A DNA stretch of 64,000 nucleotides from Vesta saturnalis. Lineage: Eukaryota > Arthropoda > Insecta > Coleoptera > Lampyridae. Made by a program: the position numbers and the translations under genes. This document shows positions 10,929 to 20,900 of the stretch, piece after piece. The stretch's first letter is position 1, and every line of letters starts with the position of its first letter. Where the stretch lies: NCBI GenBank assembly GCA_036346205.1, contig JARFJB010001946.1, positions 1,990,001-2,054,000 of the forward strand. Direction: 5' to 3'. Below the pieces are notes generated by a model, which saw nothing but the letters and a program-made list of their open reading frames with translations, had not been told where the DNA came from and did no database searches.

Positions 10929-12930
10929 GGTGTGGCGCGAAGAGTTTTGATTAAAACTAATGGCGGATACAGTTATGTTAAAAATCTGAAATTACAAAGC
11001 TGTAGTTTTAGATGACGCTGAGTTCAAATATAATATTGTCCTGAATGTGGCACTTCCGGTTATACCGGAAGTAGGCGTCAACTATGTTATTTTAAATGGA
11101 ACCTGAACATTTTTATTTTATTTTCGAATTCTACATGAAATTCTAGATAAAATTTGTGCACAATGCCCTATACCATAAATGAAATATTTTCGAGATATTT
11201 CGATTTTTTTAAAATCTTGAAAAATCCTAATCCACATTGAATAACGATATCTCCATTAATAACGAAGCTAGTGACGTGAAATTGTAACCAATAAACAACA
11301 AGCGCTTGCCCGTTAACTCCATATAACCATCTCATTTTTTAAACCAATTCGTTTGGTATCAGTATTCCCTATACCTAAATCCAACCATTCTTGAGATATT
11401 TCATTATCTTAGTTAAAACATAACAACACTTAATTATTTCAGCATTAGTAAAGGGTAGGCCATGATTTCCATTATTTAAGGTGATATTTTGTTATTTTTC
11501 ATAAGTTATTAATGCTGAAAAGTAACCAGTAGCCTGAAAGGATTATTAATTGTGGATATCATTCAAAACGTTGACTAGATATTTTGTAATAATTTAATTA
11601 GATAACTTACAAACAAAAATAACTAAATGTAATATTAAACAAGTGTTTAATTAAATTTAAATAAGTGTTCAAAATTAGCACCATCTACTTCTAAACATTT
11701 ATGAATCCTTTTCATTAAGTTATGTCTTGTAATTCTGGAAATATGGTCGGGTGTTAGAGAATTAAAAGCAAGTAAGACTCTCTGCATCATATCTTCCTTT
11801 GTCATAACAGGTTTGGAAAATACTTGATTTGAATGTAACCCCAAATACCAAAATCTAGAGGAGCCAAATCAGAAGAGCGAGCTGGCCAACGAAACGGACC
11901 CTGATTGGCAACCCATCTATCATCAAACATGTCGTAAAGATTCTGATCAGGCCCAAAGTTATGAGGAGGTGCTCCATCTTGCTGATACCAAGCTGAAGCC
12001 GCCTCTCCATTTCTTAAAGTATGTAACGCCGGTCGTATGGCATCTTCTAAAACGTGGCAATATCTTGTACCATTCAAATTGTCATCATAAAATTTTAATG
12101 CTAAAATTTTATCGTCTTTTATTGCACAAAAAACATTAAAACTCCAACTATCTTGGGAATAACGTTTTCTACTAACATGTGGATTTTCATTAGACCAAAA
12201 TGAGAATTATGTCGATTAAATAATCCATTTTGCTAAACTTTGCTTCATCACACCATATAACTTTTTTATGAAGTTTTCATCCTCTTGGGTCTTCATTAAA
12301 ACCATTCACAGAATTTAACCCTTCGAGGAAGATCACCTAATTGTAAGTGTTGCACCAAATGATATGAAAATGGTTTCCATTTGTGTTTTTTTAAATGCGA
12401 TGAATTGTTCTCGTCGACAAAGTAAGATCTCTCTCACAATCTCTAATGGAGGCATTTGGAGGCCGTAGAATAACCCAAAACATTAATTTCGTTTATGTCA
12501 CTGTCCACTAGTGGTTTATTTTATTAATTTTGTCTTAAATTGACCAAACTGACGGCAGTTTTAAGCAATCTTGTTACAATATCACCAGTTTTATTTGGTG
12601 GATTTGGATATCTTCATGCAAAAACACGACAAGTCCGTTCAACAATTCTATTATACTCGCCGTAAATAATAATAATATTTAAAAATCATCATTAGTAAAG
12701 CCTACATTTGCCATTATTTACTATGAAATACAAACCGGTAAAGAAAACAGTCAAAACAACGTAAACAATTAACGTTCTAACTATCAAATCTTTGACAGCC
12801 ATGGCCTACCCTTTACTAATGATGAAATAATTAAGTGTTGTTATGTTTTAACTAAGATCATGAAATATTTCAAAAGTGGTTGGATTTAGGTGTAGGGAAT
12901 ACCGATACCAAACGAATTGGCTTAAAACAT
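10926..12930 (-). mobile_element. Mariner element A (DD40/41D type), degenerate
   Basis: Starts at a CAGGGTGTGG tip after TA. It carries a CCGGAAGT palindrome (11052-11072), a 3' region, the minus-strand transposase (11647-12714) and inverted subterminal repeats of about 130 bp: about 11335-11462 against 12797-12928, sharing GGTAGGCCATG inwards and ACCAATTCGTTTGG outwards. No clean right-hand tip was found; beyond 12930 the sequence jumps to a piece of the transposase 3' end in the opposite orientation, which marks a rearrangement. Confidence 0.6.
11647..12714 (-). pseudogene. Mariner A transposase, multiply frameshifted
   Basis: The remnant begins MANVGFTNDDF, the start of the DUF4817-like helix-turn-helix, and ends at FEHLFKFN-stop. 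The middle carries ENPHVSRK (12.19 kb), then catalytic motif QQDGAPPHN (near 11960), RWPARSSDLAPLDF and IWGY, then KEDMMQRVLLAFNSLTPDHI near the C-terminus. Counting in the best-preserved frame gives 40 residues between the second and third catalytic aspartates, one short of DD41D. Stops and frameshifts lie at about 11840, 12080-12300 and 12400-12700, so it is dead. Its full extent of about 355 codons is normal for the family. Confidence 0.8.
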
Positions 12931-13016
12931 ATAGCGGAAAATGTTACGACAAAGGAAGATATGATGCAGAGAGTCTTACTTGCTTTTAATTCTCTAAGAC
13001 CCGACCATATTTCCAC
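12752..13016 (+). repeat. Left arm of long inverted repeat (from element A)
   Basis: These 265 bp are almost identical in reverse complement to 14515-14777, with only a few differences by eye. The arm is an internally deleted piece of element A. The N-terminal-side subterminal repeat (GCCATGGCCTACCCTTTAC) is joined directly to the transposase 3' segment (ATGATGCAGAGAGTCTTAC). The arm stops abruptly at 13016, where the C-terminal half of transposase B begins. Confidence 0.85.
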
Positions 13017-13327
13017 TTTAGTAAAAATGCGAGAGAATATCTAAATAATGCATTTCCAGATCAATGGATATGCCGACGCGGTTCCGTCTCATGGCCACCT
13101 CGGTCTCCCGACTTAATCTTTTAGATTTTTTCTTGTGGGGCCACCGCAAAGGATTGGTATATTCAGCACCTGGTAATAGCAGAGAAGAACTTTTAGAGAG
13201 GGTATTAACAAAATGTGACGTTTTTAGAAATGATCCAAATATGCTCTTTCGAGTGCAGCAGCATACCTTAAGTAATTTCAGAAAATGTGTAATGAAACGA
13301 GGTGCTCATATTGAAAAATTTTCTTAG
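13014..13327 (+). pseudogene. Mariner B transposase, C-terminal half (inverted)
   Basis: A plus-strand reading from CAC TTT AGT gives HFSKNAREYLNNAFPDQW, then WPPRSPDL and LDFFLWGH (third catalytic aspartate in LDF), and ends with RGAHIEKFS-stop. This is the C-terminal catalytic part of a DD41D-type transposase. The matching N-terminal half lies on the opposite strand at 14778-15590 and ends precisely with HDGAP, the motif that should precede HFS. The two halves therefore belong to one gene split by an insertion and an inversion. The frame is otherwise open for 100 codons. Confidence 0.8.
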
Positions 13328-13885
13328 ACATTTAGTGCAATCCCAGTTATTTTTCATTAGTTAGCCGCTTTAGTGCAAGTTTGCAATAAGTATACCTAAC
13401 TCAAAAATGGAAGTGTTAAGGAGAAGCAGTTTACTATTTTAATATTTTTTCGTTTCGTATTCATTTTCAAATTTGAATCAACTTAGCAGAATTATAGTAC
13501 ATTTTTTTTTGTTTGACTTAATTCGCAATTTACATGGATTCACTAACATGCATTTTTCTCGAAAACGGTAAGAGATATCGATTTCGCACAAGAGTACCTT
13601 TTTTGTTGCTAAATGATAGCGGAATGAAACAACTGTAGTAAAATTCCAAAATTGTTAATACTGTCAAAAATTGTGTTAATTTAGAATCTTAATTTTGGCT
13701 TTACCTGTACAATAAAGGTACAATGAATTCCAGTTAAGTGTCAAAAACTGACTTTCTATGAGGTAGTTCGGGTGTCCAAATTTCATGGTTAGCGGTTTAA
13801 AAATTATCGTTTCAATTCAATTTTTAAGTTCTGACTTTGAAGGCCGATAACTTCATAACGAAGACAGATAGGAAAAAATTTAAAT
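13328..13885 (+). mobile_element. Mariner B 3' region and terminal repeat
   Basis: Non-coding sequence after the B transposase stop. From about 13690 to 13885 it matches 15745-15955 in the same orientation (TTTACCTGTACAATAAAGG, then CGAAGACAGATAGGAAAAA). Relative to the two halves of the B gene both copies run outward, so they are its terminal inverted repeats, now in direct orientation because this part was inverted. Confidence 0.65.
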
Positions 13886-14514
13886 GAAGAAATATAATAT
13901 TGTCCTAACGTGGCACTTCCGGTTATACCGGAAGTATATGTCAACTTTGTTATTTTAAAGGGAATTTAATATTTTTATTTTATTTTCGAATTCTACATGA
14001 AATTCTAGATAAAATTTGTGCACAATATCCTATACCAAAAATGAAGTATTTTCCATATATTTCGATTTGTTAAAAATTTTGAAAAATCATAGTCCACATT
14101 GAATAACGATATCTCCATTAATAACGAAGCTAGTGAAGTGAAATTGTATCCAATAAACAACAACCGCTTTCCGTTCACTCCATATATCCATCTCATAGAT
14201 ATTTCATACAGGGTGTTTTAAACTTAGCCGCCAACATGCACAATTTAAATCATTTATAAGTTGCTGACTTTAAATAGAACACTCTGTATTTTATTAATTC
14301 TGAAAAGTAACCAATAGCCTGAAAGGATTATTAATTGTTGATATCATTAAAAACGTTGACTAGGTATTTTGTATTAATGTAATTAGGTAACTTACAAACA
14401 AAAATAACTAAATGTAATATTAAACAAATAAAGTTTTATAATAAGTGTTCAAAATTAGAACCATCTACTTCTAAACATTTATGAATCCTTTTCATTAAGT
14501 TATGTCTTGTAATT
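13886..14514 (-). mobile_element. Second, deleted copy of element A
   Basis: 13886-14205 aligns directly with 11024-11335 of element A, including the palindrome ACTTCCGGTTATACCGGAAG. 14290-14514 aligns with 11510-11730, which covers the transposase 3' untranslated part and last codons. A 68-bp mini-element sits between them at 14219-14286. The copy continues into the right inverted-repeat arm. Confidence 0.7.
14219..14286. mobile_element. 68-bp MITE with TA target duplication
   Basis: TA-CAGGGTGTTTTA at 14217 and AGAACACTCTG-TA ending at 14288 form imperfect inverted tips flanked by TA duplications. The insert is absent from the parallel position in element A near 11330-11510, which supports a separate insertion. 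Too short to encode anything. Confidence 0.6.
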
Positions 14515-14777
14515 GTGGAAATATGGTCGGGTCTTAGAGAATTAAAAGCAAGTAAGACTCTCTGCATCATATCTTCCTTTGTCGTAACATTTTCCGCTAT
14601 GTTTTTAAGCCAATTCGTTTGGTATCGGTATTCCTACACCTAAATCCAACCACTTTTGTGATATTTCATGATCTTAGTTAAAACATAACAACACTTAATT
14701 ATTTCATCATTAGTAAAGGGTAGGCCATGGCTGTCAAAGATTTGATAGTTAGAACGTTAATTGTTTACGTTGTTTTG
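14515..14777 (-). repeat. Right arm of long inverted repeat
   Basis: Reverse-complement partner of 12752-13016, about 1.5 kb away. At its outer edge (14777/14778) it abuts the codons for HDGAP of transposase B; at its inner edge it continues into the transposase A 3' end. Confidence 0.85.
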
Positions 14778-15590
14778 GGCGCACCATCATGCATAAACCA
14801 CATGCCGTGTTAGGTGTTCAACTGCACATCTTCCAGGAACAAATTTATGTTCTTCTAAAAAATTGCGATATTTTGCTTCTGTTGACGTTCCATCAATTAC
14901 ATACTGGCCTACTAAGTTGGTATTAATTATTCCCATCCAAACGTTTATTAAAAATCTGTTTTGGTGTTTTGTTTGTTTGATGGCGTATGGATTCTCATCG
15001 CTCCAGATATGCAAATTATGAGAATTAATAATTCCATCCCGTGTGAATCCGGCTTCATCAGTAAAAAGTACCTTGCTAATAAACTCAGGTGTTTATTCTT
15101 GTTTTTCCAAAAACCACCTCGAAAATGCTACGCGAGGGGGGTAATCCGTTTCAGATATTGTGTGCATTTTTTGCAGATGATAGGAATATAATAATTGCTC
15201 TCGCTGTATGTTGTGAACTGTAGATTTTAAAATATTCGTTAGTAATACGTCTAGTGCTTTTTGTAGGATCTGCTTCCACTATTTCCAGTACCCGTTCCTC
15301 AGCACGAACTGTTCGCACTTGCCTAGGCCTTCCATTATGGTGCTTGGTTTTAAATGATCCTGCGAAGTACATTGTAAAGTAAGGGAGATTTAATTTTGAT
15401 GCGATTAATTTCATCAAGTACCTGGTTCTCGTAAATTCTTATGAAGTCTTATAAAAGTTCTACGATTTGGGAGCCTCCTATTAGCAAAGCGATTGGCAGA
15501 AAGTCGAACTGCTAAAGAAACATTTCCTTCTGGAAAACCATACATTAAATGCATGTCTGCACACTCCTCATTAGTAAATGCCTCTATATA
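14778..15590 (-). pseudogene. Mariner B transposase, N-terminal half
   Basis: Read on the minus strand it begins about 15590 with TNEECADMHLMYG, continues RFANRRLPNRRTF and LREPG, and is the DUF4817-like first helix-turn-helix. A second HTH part follows with RPRQVRTVRAEERVLEIVE and PTKSTRRI. The catalytic domain starts with IWSDENPYAIKQTKHQNRF, NVWMGII and ends MWFMHDGAP (second catalytic Asp) at 14778. It has a few frameshifts and no C-terminus here; the remainder is on the plus strand at 13014-13327. The gene context and the terminal repeats indicate one element disrupted by rearrangement. Confidence 0.8.
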
Positions 15591-15744
15591 TCTACTTCAG
15601 TTTGTATTAACCGGTTTAAATCAACAATCAACAATGGCAGTCCTTTCCATTACAATAGAGAAACGTCACTTACAAAATGTTTACAGGTTGTTTTGTTATT
15701 TAGAATTTACGTTTTGAATAAAATAGTAATTTCGAAACTGCTCG

Positions 15745-15955
15745 AAACTTAATTTTGACTTTACCTGTACAATAAAGGTACAATGAGTTAATAATTATCA
15801 AAAATGCCTTTCTATGTGGTAGTTAGGGTGTCTAAATTTCACATTAATGAAAGAGCGGTTTAAAATTATCATTGAAATTCAATTTTGAACTTCTGACTTT
15901 GTAAGCCGATAACTACATAACGAAGACAGATAGGAAAAATTCAAATTAAGACTGG
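15745..15955 (-). repeat. Mariner B terminal repeat, N-terminal side
   Basis: Matches 13690-13885 over about 200 bp in direct orientation. It begins with TTTACCTGTACAATAAAGG and ends near AGACAGATAGGAAAAA. It lies just upstream of the B transposase start, as an outer terminal repeat should. Confidence 0.65.
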
Positions 15956-15991
15956 GGTTACTTTGAGCCTCTATACGTCCTAGAAGTTTTT

Positions 15992-15994
<3 letters not shown>

Positions 15995-16049
<55 letters not shown>
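15995..16049. repeat. (TA)n microsatellite
   Basis: 55 bp of pure TA, followed by GCGTGCATGAGTGCCTGCG. The same tract plus the same downstream sequence recurs at 20856. Confidence 0.95.
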
Positions 16050-16052
<3 letters not shown>

Positions 16053-16934
16053 TGCATGAGTGCCTGCGTGTGGTAGTGTGCGTGTGTGCATTTGTATATG
16101 TGTTTTCTGTCAAGGTAAGTAGGCTAGAAAGCTAGAGTTTCGTGAATGTAAACTTGTGATTAATCATCAAAACCTGTTACAGAATTTACAGTTAATAAGC
16201 ACTTATGAAGGTGCACATTGCACTTCTTTGTATTCAAATGTCGAATCTGACAACTCAAGAAAAATAGCGTGAGGATCTTTGTTTGTATTGTTTATCGTTC
16301 TCCTTTGGGACCGTTTCCAGATTGTAAGTACAGGGAAAATTAGTGTAATTTTAGCGTAACATACTTTGATCGTTGATTTTGTTTGCTATTTAGCTTAGTT
16401 TTCCACTGTGATAATTATAACGGCATCGGAAATTCACTAGAATGATTTACTGTTAACGATTACGTCGTTAGTGCAACCAGCGGCAATATAGTGCCTTGGG
16501 AAATTTGCTAACGTATGTTTGACAAGGAATTCGCGTACATTTTGCATACCTTGCATTACTTTGATACGCATTGCGGGTACGTTCCAAAATCTTTCAGCAC
16601 GATCTTTTCTTTTGAGTAATCTTGTGGGCATTGCGCACCTTCAATTACTGCAGTTATTGAGTTAATTTGATTAGAATTAAATAATGGATTGCAGAGCATT
16701 GAGACATAACATTAAGCGGGATATTTACGTAAAACATTATTTTTGTTTATTACGTCAGATTATTACATTTATTAGGAATTATTAATGAGTACGTTTTAAG
16801 CTAATTCGGACATCTAGTAAGCTTCGAGATTTTAAGATAAAAATTAAGATTGACGTTTAATGTAAAGTAGTAATGTTACCAACTTGCGGTAAAATTTTAA
16901 TAAGAGTTATCGAATCATTAATCGTAAAACTGTA
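16050..16934 (+). repeat. Shared flank of mariner C, copy 1
   Basis: Nearly 0.9 kb that aligns directly with 20898-21879 at high identity by eye; the later copy has about 100 bp more near 20990-21090. It includes a minus-strand coding-like stretch (16437-16645) present in both. Because both mariner C copies sit at the same position in this unit, either the unit was duplicated after the mariner inserted or it is a larger mobile unit. Confidence 0.75.
16437..16645 (-). pseudogene. Unidentified conserved coding-like segment, copy 1
   Basis: Minus-strand reading contains KRKDRAERFWNVPAMRIKVM followed by QGMQNVREFLVKHTLANF and ends NSKSF-stop. The same protein segment is present at 21414-21645, where one extra base puts an upstream stretch INAVIEGAQCPQD in frame. 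Conservation of the reading between the two copies hints at former coding function, but the copies are so similar at the DNA level that this is weak evidence. I do not recognise the family. It could be part of a retroelement or an exon fragment carried by the duplicated unit. Confidence 0.3.
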
Positions 16935-19045
16935 CGGGTGGCCAACTAAGAATGCGAGGAAAACTATACATTGTAGAGGCTTGCGGAAAAAAAGTTATTA
17001 CTAAAACGGCCAATACAAAAACGTGGAAAATATTTTCATGTTTCTGAAATGGCTAGGGGCGTAACTGCAACCTTCAATCTAAAAAGTGATGTTTCTGTGA
17101 ATTCTGCTACATTAACCTAATAAAAAATAACTGATCTTTGAAGTCCAGGATAATGTGAACTTTTTGTTTGTCACTTTTTGAATATACGAAAAATACAATT
17201 AATAGAAGCAGGCAATGGAAACAGATACCTAAACAAAACATACATAATCCTCAAATTTTCAATAGTTGTCAATACTTTCGCGTTACTTTGAGCAATTCTT
17301 GTGCTTTCAAAATGCGTTTTACGAATAATGAAGCTGTTGATATGCTTGCGGTGTATTTTGAATGTCTTCAGAATGCCGCAGTAGCTATAAGAGTTTACGC
17401 GGCTCGATATCCAAATCGGCGTCCTTGCGATGTAAGAGTTTTCCCCGATTAGTGGCGAGCTTACGAGCCAATGATAGTTTTCGACCTACGTTTCAACGGC
17501 AAAGAATTGTAAGAATACAAGAAAATAATAACCGTGTACTGGGCTATATTGAAGGAAATCCTCATGTTAGCACAAGAGCATTATCCACTGAGTTGGGCAT
17601 ATCACGGACAACGGTTCAAAATACTTTGAAGGACCATAGGTAAGCTCTAATGGCCATCAAAGTATATAGGTATTCGTTTAAACTTTTTAATTACGTTAAG
17701 AATGCACCCATATGTCGTTTTGCTTCAGGCCTTGAAAGAGGAAGATTTTGATCGAAGGTTAGAGTATTGCGATTGGATGTTAGGCATCATACGCGAAAAT
17801 AGAGAATTTTTATTTCAAATTCTTTGGACCGATTAAGTCACCTTCAGTAGTGACGGAGAGTCAATCTGCACAATATGCATTATTGGTCTGCAGAAAATCC
17901 CCATTGGTTGCGTGAAGTTCAGCGCCAAGGACGTTGTGAGTTTAAATGTATGGTGTGGCATACTGGGAGGCAGAATTATTGGGCCATATTTTTCGAGCAA
18001 CCCTAAATCGCAATGTATTTCTTGACTTTTGGCCAATCAATTACCGTTGCTGTTTTTGCAGTTGGATGGTTGCCCAGCACATGTTGCTATTAATGTGCGA
18101 AATCATATTAATGCAGTATTTCAACAGCGGTGGATTGGAAGAAGTCTGTTTCCATGGCCTCCGCGATCGCCAGACTTAACTTGCCTCGATTTTTATTTAT
18201 GGGGCGCTTAAAGGACATCGTGTTTCGGACTCAACCTATCACTAGACAAGATATGAAAAACCGGATTCGTAACGCAATACGCAACATACCGAGAGCCGAA
18301 ATTGAGGCTGCAGTTTTGTCTAGTCATGAGAGGCTTCAGTAATGCATTTCGAGCATTTACGGGGCATTAAAACCTTCCTCCTTTAAATCGGTCCTTTTAG
18401 GGCACCACTTACATAATTGAAACAATTCCAGAAAATATAGTTAAAAAAATAAAAATTTAAGGGATTTTCGTATAAAGTTTTCTTTAGCCGATATTTTGGG
18501 TTAGGAACAAGATATCGAGATGTGGTTTTCGCGAGCTTGTTTAGGCATCATTTAGCTACTTCTTCATGAAAAAATTCATCCCAATGCATTTAATTTTTTG
18601 CGAAAATTAACCGTTTCTGTCGGAATGTCGAACAAAGCCCTGTAGCGACGACATGTGAAACTAACAAAACTTCAAATATTATAACATTTGTAGCCCAAGA
18701 ATAACCCATTTCAACGCGCCCAAGTTTGTTAAAATCGGCTTAGCCTTTTCGAAGATACAGGGGTTACTTAAGGAAACCTTTGATTACCCCTCACCACTTT
18801 ATTTTTAGACATACGTCAAAAGTGCCATACAAAAAGTTCAGATTATCCTCGACTTTAAAGATCAGTTATTTTTTATTAGGTTAATATAGCAGAATTCACA
18901 GAAACATCACTTTTTAGATTGAAAATTGCAGTTACGCCCTCTAGCGATCATTTCAGAATCATGAAAATATTTTCAGGTTTCTGTATTGGCCGTTTTAGTA
19001 ATAACTTTTTTTGCGCAAGCCTCTACGATGGATAGTTTCCCAGAT
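16935..19045 (+). mobile_element. Mariner C copy 1, right tip truncated
   Basis: Left tip TA-CGGGTGGCCAACTAAG at 16933. Terminal inverted repeats of about 235 bp (16935-17167 against 18805-19045) include AGAGGCTTGCG and AAAAAGTTATTACTAAAACG. The right end stops at CAGAT (19045), about 30 bp short of where the tip should be by comparison with copy 2 (24352), and is replaced by LINE sequence. It carries a broken plus-strand transposase. Confidence 0.8.
17312..18369 (+). pseudogene. Mariner C transposase, copy 1
   Basis: Starts MRFTNNEAVDMLAVYFE, the DUF4817-like HTH, followed by ARYPNRRPCDVRVFPRLV. A second HTH holds NPHVSTRALSTELGISRTTV (to 17643). The catalytic domain is recognisable in fragments: HYWSAENPHWLREVQ near 17880, LDGCPAHVAINVRNHINAVF (second Asp, near 18066), PWPPRSPDLTCLDFYLWG (third Asp, near 18195) and PRAEIEAAVLSSHERLQ at the C-terminus. 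At least four frameshifts or stops break it. Length matches the usual 340-355 codons. Copy 2 preserves a GRGSLF segment where this copy has lost one codon; with it, the Asp-to-Asp spacing is 41. Confidence 0.85.
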
Positions 19046-19231
19046 TCTTGCACTTTTTCCGATCACCCTTCTTAAAAATTTGTGTTATATGGGCATATTT
19101 CCACTCATGAGGTATTTCTTCGCCATTTATAGTTCTCTGAAGCATGTCTTATAATCCGGTGGAGTTTTTGGGGTCAATATTTAATCAGTTTGCGGTGGAA
19201 TCTATCCAGGTCCAGTGGATGTGTTGGTTTA
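19046..19231 (-). pseudogene. Non-LTR reverse transcriptase fragment
   Basis: Minus-strand reading gives TSTGPDRFHRKLIKY and then QRTINGEEIPHEWKYAHIT followed by IFKKGDRKKCKN. This is the well-known block at the start of LINE reverse transcriptases (GPDGI-P-LLK, IP-EWK-A-I-PIFKKGD). Only about 60 codons remain. The plus-strand sequence immediately to the right belongs to a different part of a LINE. Confidence 0.65.
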
Positions 19232-19394
19232 TAAGAAACTGTATACAAGATGGCTAAGCCCAAAGCTGAAGAAGACCTACCGAATTAGAGGAACAAGAAG
19301 AGAAAGGTAAAACGACTAGTAACAAGAGATATAGGGGGCGCCAAAAGCTCTGAATTTTGGAGAGTTATTAAGTCTTTAAAAACAAATAGAAAAG

Positions 19395-19398
<4 letters not shown>
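19225..19398 (+). pseudogene. Possible LINE inter-domain fragment
   Basis: Plus-strand frames read YKKLYTRWLSPKLKKTYRI and SSEFWRVIKSLKTNRKENI, resembling the linker between the endonuclease and reverse transcriptase of LINEs, where F-W--I--L is common. It runs into a (TA)n tract. Its orientation opposes the adjacent RT fragment. Weak call. Confidence 0.35.

Positions 19399-19428
<30 letters not shown>
19399..19428. repeat. (TA)n microsatellite
   Basis: About 30 bp of TA dinucleotides. Confidence 0.9.
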
Positions 19429-19431
<3 letters not shown>

Positions 19432-19677
19432 CATATAAACGAAGATGTATGAGTTTTTAAATTTAAGTTAACAGTTTTATGTCTTTTTGGTGCCAAACAA
19501 ATTGGTGAACCACAAGTTTGTAATGGATATTATTTCGATTAGTGATATATTTGATATGTTGGAGTGTTTTATTCTCTGTAGGAGAAACAGGGAAACACGC
19601 CAGCCAGATAGCAACATGCGTGAGATGCACGAGATTGCATAATAATTTAATAAATCAGAGTACTTTCATTATGTTGA

Positions 19678-19795
19678 AAAGGAATAAATATAGAAATGAA
19701 AATAAACAAAGCGTATGTTGATAAACCTAGAACAAATAACGACATTGCAATTTGACCGAAGTACCCGTTAATTTAGAAGAAAATGAGGACGGTTC
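19678..19795 (-). pseudogene. Penelope-like RT fragment 2 (partial tandem)
   Basis: About 110 bp matching 20330-20428 in direct orientation: AAATAAACAAAGC, then AACAAATAACGACATTGCAA. In the other copy this DNA lies just upstream of the recognisable Penelope-like RT, so this is a second piece of the same element placed about 650 bp away. Confidence 0.45.
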
Positions 19796-19889
19796 TATAA
19801 ACGGCTATGAGAAATAATGACTAACCTCGTGGTGCTAAATGGGAAGTAACGTGGTTTGGTTGTAAGTTTGATAACGCCTGACAAACTTA

Positions 19890-20345
19890 CATGTTGTGAA
19901 TGATACGTCGAGAGTAACCATTACAGTCTGCCAACTAAAATAGTAAGTTAAATTTTTTGTTGAAATTCTCCTCATTTAAAGATAAATTGAAAAGTCTGGT
20001 GAAATAGAAATGAAAGGAGGCTAATTTGTGAGAAATTGTATGAAAATAATCACAAGGAATGGTATGATCAGTGGTAGTCTGTTTCCTGTAAATATCGATA
20101 TCCAGATAATTATTAAATTTTGCTCTTATGATCTAAATTAGAACATTATGGTTCCTTTTCAACAATGAAATTAATCTAAGGGTGCATATTATTGAGACAT
20201 TGGAACCCGTTGTTGCTGTCTTGGTGTCATCTACATACCTTGTGGTAAAAAGAAAATGTTTTTTTTAATTAAATCATTGTTGAAAATCACATTTACTTCA
20301 CGAGAAGTCAGAAATAGTTTAGCTAGTAAAGGAGAATAGATATGG
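19890..20345 (-). pseudogene. Penelope-like reverse transcriptase remnant
   Basis: Minus-strand reading shows SPLLAKLF (20310), then the RT active-site motif YVDDTK at about 20221-20238. About 90 bases on comes LDIDIYRKQTTTDHTIPC, then SHKLASFHFYFTRLFNLSLN, EENFN and, near 19900, CNGYSRRIIHNM. The order (YVDD, L-IYRKPT-TD, hydrophobic H-S--K--A, NGY) is that of Penelope-like element reverse transcriptases. Frameshifts and stops separate the blocks. No GIY-YIG endonuclease was recognised downstream. Confidence 0.65.
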
Positions 20346-20428
20346 AAATAAAAATAAACAAAGCCGTTGATAAACCTCGAACAAATAACGACATTGCAAT
20401 TTAACCGAAGCATGCGTTAATTTAGAGG
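20330..20428 (-). repeat. Penelope-like direct repeat, upstream copy
   Basis: Direct counterpart of 19678-19795, lying at the 5' side of the minus-strand Penelope-like RT remnant. Confidence 0.55.
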
Positions 20429-20853
20429 ATTGCTCGACACCTGAATGGCGTAAAAAAAGGTCAGACCTGGAATATTTTTGAACTCATTTTTGAATACCGG
20501 GTTATCCATAACCACTGTCTTAAAAATCTTCTGAATATGACTATACAATAAATACATAGGTGTACTAATAAGTTTCCGCCGCTTGATAAGAGTTGGCGTC
20601 ACCAGTAAGTTATGGTTAAAAATGTCAGATTCATTGATGTAGAGTTTCCTCCCCGTACAGGTTTCCAAAAAAGAGAAAGTGACGCAGTATTAAAACCTTT
20701 ACACCTGACGGAGAACAGCAGTTTTGTTCGAGTAACACGAGCAACGAAAACAAGACTTGAGAATGGCTAGTGAGATTTGGTCAAAACCTCGTCGAGGAGA
20801 AGGAGGAAGAAATGCGTGGGATAATACCCGGAAGAACGGAATATCACACACAC

Positions 20854-20855
<2 letters not shown>

Positions 20856-20897
<42 letters not shown>
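20856..20897. repeat. (TA)n microsatellite
   Basis: 42 bp of TA followed by the same GCGTGCATGAGTGCCTGCG as at 16050. Confidence 0.95.
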
Positions 20898-20900
<3 letters not shown>

